Below are positions 30,381 through 35,161 of a stretch of 35,161 nt of DNA, piece by piece. A program made the position numbers and the translations under genes. The stretch's first letter is position 1. The number at the start of each line of letters is the position of its first letter. The stretch is from the IMG/VR virus record IMGVR_UViG_3300005732_000010, positions 1 to 35,161 of that record; one strand, 5' to 3'. Source of the stretch: a virus. Below the pieces are notes generated by a model. That model was not told the DNA's origin. It saw only the letters and a list, made by a program, of their open reading frames with translations, and did no database searches.

Positions 30381-31534
30381 AGATAGACGTAACACGTATA
30401 TTCAAAGAGAACCTAAGAGCCAAAGAAGATATAATAATCAATCAAGGCGGGAGTCGTAGCTCAAAAACTTACTCTTTAGTTCAGATGATAGCCTTGTGTT
30501 ATTGCTTTGCTAATAGGGGTAAGGTTATTTCTATTGTACGTAAGACGCTACCTAGTTTGAAGCAAACGGTAATGCGTGACTTCATGGAGGTGCTTAACAC
30601 TCACGACCTATACGACAAACGCAATCACAACAAATCAGAATCTACCTACCTACTCAACGACAACCTAGTAGAGTTCGTTTCGTTAGACCAACCCCAAAAG
30701 AAAAGAGGGGCAAAGAGAGATTTACTGTACATCAACGAAGCCAATGACTTAAATTGGGACGACTTCTACCAACTCTACATGAGAACAACGGGTCAGATAT
30801 ACATTGACTTCAACCCCTCAGAAGAGTTCTGGGTACATACTAAACTACCTTTGCTAAAGGGTAAGAGTATTAAATGGATTAAGTCCACGTATAAAGACAA
30901 TCCATTCTTAGAGGATAGCATCATTGACGCTATTGAATCATTAAAGAACGTAGATGAAAACCTATGGAGGGTTTACGGTTTAGGTGAGCTTGGTATTCCT
31001 CGCGAGGTAGTATTCCCTAGGTGGCAAGAAAGAGACATTCCAGAGGGTGCTGAGTACTTAGGGTACGGAATGGACTTTGGCTACTCTAATGACCCTACGG
31101 CTGTTATTGATATGTATAAAGACGGCAATGATATCTACTTTGACGAAGTAATATACGAGACGGGACTAACAAACCCTAACATAGCCAACAAACTAAAGGA
31201 CACCCACGCGCTCAGTAATGGAGTAGCAGACTCAGCAGAGCCTAAGAGTATCACAGAACTACGTTCACGAGGGTTAAGATTAACGAAAGCCGACAAAGGG
31301 AAGGACTCAATCGCTTACGGAATAGAGTTGATTAAGTCACACAACATCTTTATCACTCCAAGAAGTAAGAACTTAATTAAGGAGGCTAAGAACTACAAGT
31401 ATAGAGTAGATAGAAACGGAGACATAACCAACGTTCCTATAGATGCTTTTAACCACGGATGGGATGCGTGTAGATACATAGCCACTAAGAGACTAAGAAG
31501 ACCTAACTTTGGAAGGTACGCTATTAGGAAATAA
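30377..31534 (+). CDS. terL: Terminase large subunit
   Basis: 385 residues from a TTG start that overlaps the previous stop (TTGA). ATPase part: Walker A GGSRSSKT at 24-31, Walker B LLYINEAN at 116-123 with catalytic Glu121, and coupling region IYIDFNPS at 141-148. RNase H-like nuclease part: Asp233 in GYGMDFGYSNDP, Asp285 in NGVADSAEP, and a C-terminal Asp in DAFNHGWDACRY at 356-367. It packages DNA through the portal. The length is at the short end for the family. Small terminase is upstream, but the portal lies far away, unlike the common terL-portal order. Confidence 0.95.
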   Translation: MKIDVTRIFKENLRAKEDIIINQGGSRSSKTYSLVQMIALCYCFANRGKVISIVRKTLPSLKQTVMRDFMEVLNTHDLYDKRNHNKSESTYLLNDNLVEFVSLDQPQKKRGAKRDLLYINEANDLNWDDFYQLYMRTTGQIYIDFNPSEEFWVHTKLPLLKGKSIKWIKSTYKDNPFLEDSIIDAIESLKNVDENLWRVYGLGELGIPREVVFPRWQERDIPEGAEYLGYGMDFGYSNDPTAVIDMYKDGNDIYFDEVIYETGLTNPNIANKLKDTHALSNGVADSAEPKSITELRSRGLRLTKADKGKDSIAYGIELIKSHNIFITPRSKNLIKEAKNYKYRVDRNGDITNVPIDAFNHGWDACRYIATKRLRRPNFGRYAIRK

Positions 31535-31562
31535 AAATAATTTCAACTTTTTTCAGTTTTTT

Positions 31563-31593
31563 ATTGTATATGTAAAATATATACCTATCTTAG
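31563..31593 (+). promoter_or_regulatory. Promoter of regulator operon
   Basis: ATTG (31563-31566), a 19-base spacer and TATCTTAG (31586-31593) give a near-consensus Bacteroidetes promoter 28 bases before the ATG at 31622. An inverted repeat occupies the spacer. Confidence 0.65.
31566..31584. promoter_or_regulatory. Putative operator (dyad) for the ribbon-helix-helix protein
   Basis: GTATAT (31566-31571) and ATATAC (31579-31584) form a perfect 6-base dyad separated by 7 bases, between the -33 and -7 elements. A repressor bound here would block RNA polymerase. The ribbon-helix-helix protein encoded second in this operon is the obvious candidate. Confidence 0.6.
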
Positions 31594-31621
31594 CAGTATA
31601 GAAACTTCAAAACAGATAAAA

Positions 31622-31861
31622 ATGAGAAATTTAGCAAAAACCAGTATGACAATATCAGAAGCAAAGCAGTTTCTGAAAGAACTATGTGGTAATGATTCTT
31701 TTGGAAAACAGTTGCAAGATGAGTGTTTCGGGAGAATATTTGAAGTAGGTTATTCAGTTAGTAAAGGTGAGTTTGGGGCAAGAAGCACAGTTTTTGTTAA
31801 TGATTTTAATCATGCCTCATTGACAAATCACTACAAAATAATTTTAAGGTCTTACGAATAA
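31622..31861 (+). CDS. Hypothetical protein co-transcribed with RHH regulator
   Basis: 79 residues: a helical N-terminal half (ISEAKQFLKELCGNDSFGKQ) and a beta-rich C-terminal half. It shares TAATG with the next gene. In size and position it resembles the partner gene in a two-gene toxin-antitoxin or autoregulated module, but no toxin family is recognised. Confidence 0.6.
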   Translation: MRNLAKTSMTISEAKQFLKELCGNDSFGKQLQDECFGRIFEVGYSVSKGEFGARSTVFVNDFNHASLTNHYKIILRSYE

Positions 31862-32001
31862 TGAAAAAGAAACTAATCGAAATTCCAGCGGAGCTATTTG
31901 AAAAGATAGCTTCGTTGGCTTCCGAAAACGATAGGAGCGTAAACAAGCAAATCAACTTCCTCTTAAAAAAGAGCGTAGGAAATAACGAAAAAGAATTGTA
32001 G
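31861..32001 (+). CDS. Arc-like ribbon-helix-helix DNA-binding protein
   Basis: 46 residues, ATG at 31861 (TAATG overlap) to TAG at 32001. A short basic beta strand (KKKLIEIPAEL), helix A (LFEKIASLASEND) and helix B (SVNKQINFLLKKSV) follow the Arc/MetJ ribbon-helix-helix layout; Arc-type proteins bind palindromic operators as dimers. The dyad at 31566-31584 is a probable target, so the operon may be self-repressed. Confidence 0.75.
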   Translation: MKKKLIEIPAELFEKIASLASENDRSVNKQINFLLKKSVGNNEKEL

Positions 32002-32022
32002 GTTTGCTTAAAACGATGAGAT

Positions 32023-32253
32023 ATGAATGAACAGCAAATATTAAACAGTGTAATATCGAGGCTTGACTACATACCTAAACCAAGAGAGGGTAAAACAATT
32101 ACAGCATATTTCGATTACACTAATGAGTTGAGAATCGCTTTTAAGTACGCAAGACAGGTTCAATATTCTCAAAACATTAAAGAGATGCGGGACAACTACG
32201 CTGTTTTTGACAAGTATATAAACAGCATTACAGACAATATTGATAACCCATGA
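32023..32253 (+). CDS. Hypothetical protein upstream of tail chaperone
   Basis: 76 residues, mixed (SRLDYIPKPREGKTITAYF, then KEMRDNYAVFDKYINS), soluble. Overlaps the next gene by 4 bases (ATGA). Unknown. Confidence 0.6.
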   Translation: MNEQQILNSVISRLDYIPKPREGKTITAYFDYTNELRIAFKYARQVQYSQNIKEMRDNYAVFDKYINSITDNIDNP

Positions 32254-32468
32254 AAGAATTCTGTATTGAAATAAACGAGAACCAACCGCTAGACAAGGTT
32301 GAGGCTAAACTGAAGGAGTTGGGGTATAAAGAAAACGATATTGAGTGGAACAATGATTGGTCTCCTATCGCTAATTATGCCTACGCGTATTTAGACGGAA
32401 CGTACCTTTTACACCGCCACGATTCGGTTGACGGCTCAATTGAGATTCTAACCCTAGACAAACTATGA
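32250..32468 (+). CDS. Hypothetical protein
   Basis: 72 residues, acidic (LDKVEAKLKELGYKENDIEW, YLDGTYLLHRHDSVDG). ATGA overlaps at both ends; directly precedes the tail assembly chaperone. Unknown role. Confidence 0.6.
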   Translation: MKEFCIEINENQPLDKVEAKLKELGYKENDIEWNNDWSPIANYAYAYLDGTYLLHRHDSVDGSIEILTLDKL

Positions 32469-33007
32469 AGATAAAAATACCTACCAACTTCCAAGACGTA
32501 ACGTTGTGGCAGTGGATGCGATATAAGAAAGAATTAAGCCCTATAGACAAACTAAAACTGTTTTGGGATGGCAATATATCAGCGGTATCTATTAACGCCC
32601 TACAAACGTCTGTCGACACCATAGACGAACTAATGGAAGAAGACCCTAGATTCTTTAAGATAATAACCCACAACGGGAAGGAATACGGGTTTGTTAATGA
32701 TTGGGACAAGTTCACTACGGGAGAATGGATAGACGTTGAAACATACATTAAAGATTTAACGTTAAACGCTCATAAGGTAATGAGCATCTTATACAGACCT
32801 ATCAAGTCAAGAGCAGGGGATAACTACGAGATAGAACCTTACAAGGGTTCGCACGAAGAGTTCAAAGATGTACCCGCTAGTTTCTTCTTAGGAATGATGG
32901 TTTTTTTTTGCGAGAGCAAGAGCAAATACTTAACCAGTTTTCAAGTCTCTTTGATGGAGAAGGCAAAGCAGATGCTTTCACCCAACGATGGTACTGGTAC
33001 GACTTAA
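32465..33007 (+). CDS. Tail assembly chaperone, short (gpG-like) form
   Basis: 180 residues. The pattern ends of the conserved part match tail chaperones of Bacteroidetes phages: FVNDWDKFTTGEWIDVETYI, MSILYRPIKSRAG, YEIEPYKGSHEEF and FFLGMMVFF. The protein would coat the tape measure with the frameshifted long form during tube assembly. Near residue 147 the gene crosses nine consecutive T (32901-32909), where ribosomes can shift by -1 into the overlapping frame ending at 33138. In the zero frame a Ser/Lys-rich tail follows. Confidence 0.7.
   Translation: MKIKIPTNFQDVTLWQWMRYKKELSPIDKLKLFWDGNISAVSINALQTSVDTIDELMEEDPRFFKIITHNGKEYGFVNDWDKFTTGEWIDVETYIKDLTLNAHKVMSILYRPIKSRAGDNYEIEPYKGSHEEFKDVPASFFLGMMVFFCESKSKYLTSFQVSLMEKAKQMLSPNDGTGTT
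32901..32909 (+). other. Programmed -1 frameshift slippery site (T9)
   Basis: Nine T containing T-TTT-TTT in the zero frame lie between GATGATGG and GCGAG. A -1 slip moves reading to the frame that stays open from at least here to 33138. This is the layout of lambda G/G-T. Confidence 0.75.
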
Positions 33008-33138
33008 TATTCAAGTTAGCGGGTGAATCTATTGTAGACATGGAGAAGGTGGAAGGTATGCCTATAAAGCAAGTATTCACTCACTTGGCTTATTCTTCAG
33101 ATAAGTACGCAAGCGAAAAGAATACTCAAGTTGGATAA
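32908..33138 (+). CDS. Tail assembly chaperone T domain, read by -1 frameshift
   Basis: A 76-residue frame, -1 relative to the chaperone gene, with no good start codon of its own (TTG at the slippery site). Shifting at the T-run joins 148 residues of the first frame to this segment, giving a 224-residue fusion. The segment (QILNQFSSLFDGEG, RWYWYDLIFKLAGESIVDM, FTHLAYSSDKYASE) resembles the gpT-type extension that recruits the tail tube protein. It overlaps the zero-frame stop by 100 bases, as in other phages. Confidence 0.7.
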   Translation: MREQEQILNQFSSLFDGEGKADAFTQRWYWYDLIFKLAGESIVDMEKVEGMPIKQVFTHLAYSSDKYASEKNTQVG

Positions 33139-33160
33139 TTCAAAAAAAGGTTTAACTTTG
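33130..33160 (+). promoter_or_regulatory. Bacteroidetes-type promoter of accessory unit A
   Basis: GTTG (33130-33133), 19 bases, and TAACTTTG (33153-33160). The ATG at 33177 follows an A-rich leader (GAAAACAAAACGAG). The -33 element lies inside the end of the chaperone frame. Confidence 0.75.
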
Positions 33161-33176
33161 TAGAAAACAAAACGAG

Positions 33177-33407
33177 ATGAAACGAAAATTAACAGCGGTG
33201 TTACACACACTGTTCTTTATAACCATAGTGATAGCGAGTCCACTTTTCATGGAGTGGTACGCAGTCGATGTCCTACATAAAACAGACGAGGTAAAAACCA
33301 TCCCATTCTTTGTTTGGGTGTTGTCTTTACTCTTGTTTTTTTGGCAGGTAGCTCTAAGTTTTTACTTATGGGTTAGGTTTTTTGACGATAAAACAAAACA
33401 ATTATGA
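33177..33407 (+). CDS. Two-TM small membrane protein
   Basis: 76 residues with hydrophobic segments at about 7-26 (AVLHTLFFITIVIASPLFM) and 43-67 (IPFFVWVLSLLLFFWQVALS), charged at both ends. Own promoter at 33130; overlaps the next gene by 4 bases. It could be a second holin-like or superinfection-exclusion protein; both are guesses from topology. Confidence 0.6.
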   Translation: MKRKLTAVLHTLFFITIVIASPLFMEWYAVDVLHKTDEVKTIPFFVWVLSLLLFFWQVALSFYLWVRFFDDKTKQL

Positions 33408-33712
33408 AACCAATATTAGAATGGTACGAGCAATTACCAGAGCCTTACAGGAGTCAGGCGATTGCTAATTATGATGGTAAGAGAAAAGAAGCAAATTCTT
33501 TAGAACGGGCTATCGTTCACGGTTTTGTCTGGAGCCATACTCCAAAACACCAAGGGAAGAATTATTGGTTAGATATTAGTGACAAAGCAAAGCGAGGTGA
33601 ATTCACCAAACCCACCCTCGAACAAACCCTCAAAGAAGTAGAGGCAACACTAAACGAAGTTAAACAAGCACTTGAAGAGGTGCGTAAAGCAATAAGAAAT
33701 GAAAGTAACTAG
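33404..33712 (+). CDS. LPEPYR-motif protein (copy 2)
   Basis: 102 residues. WYEQLPEPYRSQAIANYD and AIVHGFVWSHTPKHQGKNYW parallel the protein at 15632-16000, so the two are paralogues with a shared N-terminal domain of about 65 residues. The C terminus here is a coiled coil (LKEVEATLNEVKQALEEV). The ATGA overlap with the membrane protein suggests co-expression. Confidence 0.65.
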   Translation: MKPILEWYEQLPEPYRSQAIANYDGKRKEANSLERAIVHGFVWSHTPKHQGKNYWLDISDKAKRGEFTKPTLEQTLKEVEATLNEVKQALEEVRKAIRNESN

Positions 33713-33902
33713 AAACAAAGAATTCACGCCCATCACGATAACTCTTGAAACAGAGGAAGAAGCTATTGCTATGTGGGCTAAACTTGCTTTGTCAAGTAAT
33801 AAAGCAGTTGAAGAAGCGTCGAGGGATGGAGTAAAGACCGACTACGAAACCTGCTTCAGACTATTCACTAATTTCGACGAAGTATTCGACCCAAGAAAGT
33901 AA
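33699..33902 (+). CDS. Conserved small phage protein
   Basis: 67 residues with FTPITITLETEEEAIAMWAKL, a pattern I recall as a widespread small phage protein of unknown function. It overlaps the previous gene by 14 bases and ends the accessory unit. Confidence 0.6.
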   Translation: MKVTRNKEFTPITITLETEEEAIAMWAKLALSSNKAVEEASRDGVKTDYETCFRLFTNFDEVFDPRK

Positions 33903-33920
33903 TCCTACCTAACCTAACTA

Positions 33921-33956
33921 AGCCCCATTCCTTAACTGGTCTGGGGTTCTTTTTTT
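33921..33956 (+). terminator. Terminator of accessory unit A
   Basis: AGCCCC (33921-33926) pairs with GGGGTT (33943-33948) with one wobble, then TTCTTTTTTT. Loop of 16 bases. Confidence 0.75.
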
Positions 33957-33963
33957 AGAAAAG

Positions 33964-33994
33964 TTTGGTAGTTATAAAAAAAGTTCTATCTTTG
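33964..33994 (+). promoter_or_regulatory. Perfect Bacteroidetes-type promoter of accessory unit B
   Basis: TTTG (33964-33967), exactly 19 bases, TATCTTTG (33987-33994). An AAACAAAC-rich leader precedes the ATG at 34022. Confidence 0.9.
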
Positions 33995-34021
33995 AGTATC
34001 AAACAAACAAAACAAACAGTT

Positions 34022-34204
34022 ATGGCTTACACGAAAAAATTTGATTTTAGAAGACAACTAAAAGAAATGAGTTTAGAGGATTTAATCTCATTTAGAGAAG
34101 AACACATCGACTATATGTTGGATTTCGCTGGTATTAACGACAACGAAGCGTCAAAGTACTCTAGGTATGTTGGTTATATTGAAGCAGAGATTGAAAGGAG
34201 ATAG
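34022..34204 (+). CDS. Small helical protein, monocistronic accessory gene
   Basis: 60 residues from ATG at 34022; the frame back to 33965 runs through the promoter and is rejected. Charged and helical (FRRQLKEMSLEDLISFREEH, YSRYVGYIEAEIERR). Bounded by its own perfect promoter and a terminator 6 bases past the stop. Unknown function. Confidence 0.7.
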   Translation: MAYTKKFDFRRQLKEMSLEDLISFREEHIDYMLDFAGINDNEASKYSRYVGYIEAEIERR

Positions 34205-34210
34205 CATAAG

Positions 34211-34236
34211 ACCCGCCTAAAAGCGGGTTCTTTTTT
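34211..34236 (+). terminator. Terminator of accessory unit B
   Basis: ACCCGC (34211-34216) pairs perfectly with GCGGGT (34223-34228) around CTAAAA, then TCTTTTTT. Confidence 0.9.
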
Positions 34237-34239
34237 GCC

Positions 34240-34247
34240 TATATTTG
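34240..34247 (+). promoter_or_regulatory. Promoter -7 element of the tail operon
   Basis: TATATTTG is a perfect -7 element, 22 bases before the ATG at 34269, but the expected -33 position falls in the preceding terminator stem and shows no TTTG. It may need an activator or the phage sigma-like factor. Confidence 0.6.
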
Positions 34248-34268
34248 TAGTAAATAGTCTTATAAGTG

Positions 34269-35161
34269 ATGATAAGCTACAATAACCTAGTAGAGACGTT
34301 TGAGCAATTTGTAGAGAACCACTTCTTTTTGAAGACGTTTACTCACGGCTCACAAGAAGATGTTGACCAAGGCAAGAATACAGAGATGCCCTTGCTTCAT
34401 TTGTTCTATTCTGGAGCAAACTACCAAGATGGTCTAAAGACGTTCACTCTTGAAGTATTTATACTAGACAACCCACTAGACAAAGAAGATAAAACTTCAT
34501 TCCAAAAAGAGGTTATATCAGACTGTGAGAAATGCGCTGAAGATATTATAAACGATATCACCAACGGTTTTAACATCTTCACGTGGGCAAAAGGAACTAC
34601 AATACTATCTGCTTCTACTCAGGCAATAGAAGAAGAAACTAAGAACGTACTAGCAGGGGTATTACTTTCAATAGGTGTTCAAGTGCCTTACGAGTATGAT
34701 GCTTGTGATTTGCCTTTAACTCCAGTTGTAACACCTCCAAGTGGAGACTGTCTCCCTGCTACTTACATGAACTCGGACGGTTCTTTTACTGTAGAGATTC
34801 CAGCGGGCAATACTTACACTTCAGCGAACATAACCGTAACCCAAGCAGACGGTTCGACAGATTCAGAGCCTAGCAACGTAAATATTACATGCACATTTCC
34901 TTCTCTTACTCTAAAGAACAGCGATGATACCACTATAGGGACGGTATCTAGTTATCCCGTAGATGGGGAGGTAGATGTGATTGACACGCCTATAAAAAAC
35001 TCTGATAGCTCTACAAGTTTGGTAGCTCCTAGTGGGGCTGACTACATCACGCCAGATATTGATTTAACAGAAGTAGACGGCAGTACAACAACCTACCCTT
35101 CATTAAAGGACTTAGTTTGTGCATGGGCTAACATACGAGTTAACAATACGGTAGGTACTGG
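34269..35161 (+). CDS. Tail completion/fibre-like structural protein, 5' part (continues at 1-1110)
   Basis: The frame is open from ATG at 34269 to the end of the window and continues in phase at base 1, giving about 644 residues. Residues 1-150 form a compact alpha/beta domain ending in YDACDLPL, a motif I associate with tail-completion-like proteins of Bacteroidetes phages. From about 165 short beta modules repeat with NSDG/NSDD/NSDS motifs at about 168, 217, 243 and 321, as in fibres. It joins a head-tail interface domain to a fibre, so it may be a neck whisker or a tail-side fibre. It opens the tail operon behind a -7 element and terminator. Confidence 0.85.
   Translation, partial: MISYNNLVETFEQFVENHFFLKTFTHGSQEDVDQGKNTEMPLLHLFYSGANYQDGLKTFTLEVFILDNPLDKEDKTSFQKEVISDCEKCAEDIINDITNGFNIFTWAKGTTILSASTQAIEEETKNVLAGVLLSIGVQVPYEYDACDLPLTPVVTPPSGDCLPATYMNSDGSFTVEIPAGNTYTSANITVTQADGSTDSEPSNVNITCTFPSLTLKNSDDTTIGTVSSYPVDGEVDVIDTPIKNSDSSTSLVAPSGADYITPDIDLTEVDGSTTTYPSLKDLVCAWANIRVNNTVGT
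35094..35161. repeat. Terminal direct repeat, right copy (circular overlap)
   Basis: Identical to bases 1-68; see the left copy. The coding frame is in phase across the junction because 35094 is the first base of a codon counted from 34269. Confidence 0.95.

Noticed and set aside
1-35161. Lysogeny module, integrase, CRISPR array, retroelement or diversity-generating element
   Set aside because: No tyrosine or serine recombinase motifs, no cI-like repressor, no reverse transcriptase, and no regularly spaced repeats were seen.

Overview
The window is one complete, circularly assembled double-stranded DNA phage genome. Bases 1-68 are repeated exactly at 35094-35161, and one reading frame runs through that junction, so the unique circle is about 35,093 bp. 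The host is almost certainly a member of the Bacteroidetes, probably a Flavobacteriia-like aquatic bacterium. Intergenic promoters follow the Bacteroidetes form TTTG-N19-TAnnTTTG, start codons are preceded by A-rich leaders instead of Shine-Dalgarno sequences, and the virion proteins resemble families typical of Bacteroidetes phages. A tape measure protein, a frameshifted tail assembly chaperone and no sheath indicate a long non-contractile tail (siphovirus-like). I saw no integrase, lysogeny repressor, tRNA, CRISPR array or DNA polymerase, so it looks virulent and dependent on the host replisome.

Reading round the circle: packaging and early tail genes lie at 29417-33138 (small and large terminase, an Arc-like regulator with an operator, tail assembly chaperone with a -1 frameshift). 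Two small accessory units with their own promoters and terminators follow (33130-34236). A promoter at 34240 starts a tail operon that crosses the junction (fibre/tail completion, neck, two large tail proteins, to 5928). Genes resume at 6780 with a small membrane protein and tape measure, then the prohead protease, a GAF-like membrane protein, scaffold, major capsid protein, probable tail tube, portal with a C-terminal extension, and a head-tail connector, ending at a strong terminator at 15441-15470. Two segments inside the virion module (about 5.96-6.77 kb and 9.94-10.31 kb) carry genes on the opposite strand behind nearly identical promoters.

The region 15.6-18.5 kb holds the probable lysis genes (M15 peptidase endolysin, holin-like protein) and a calcineurin-like phosphoesterase. 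From 18.6 to 29.4 kb lies a dense run of small, overlapping, translationally coupled genes: a likely OB-fold protein, a stand-alone DnaA domain IV protein, a winged-helix replication protein, a RecA-fold helicase-like ATPase with an SSB-like tail, an ExoX-C-like protein, NinG, a sigma-factor-like protein, DUF3850, YopX-like and many unknowns, including an exported Cys-rich protein with a type IX secretion-like ending.

The most interesting non-protein elements are a promoter-driven RNA with competing hairpins at 20558-20639 (attenuator or small RNA), a pseudoknot-capable intergenic RNA candidate at 28424-28560, the two reverse cassettes with matching ends, and an 18-bp direct repeat bracketing a 72-residue gene beside the endolysin.
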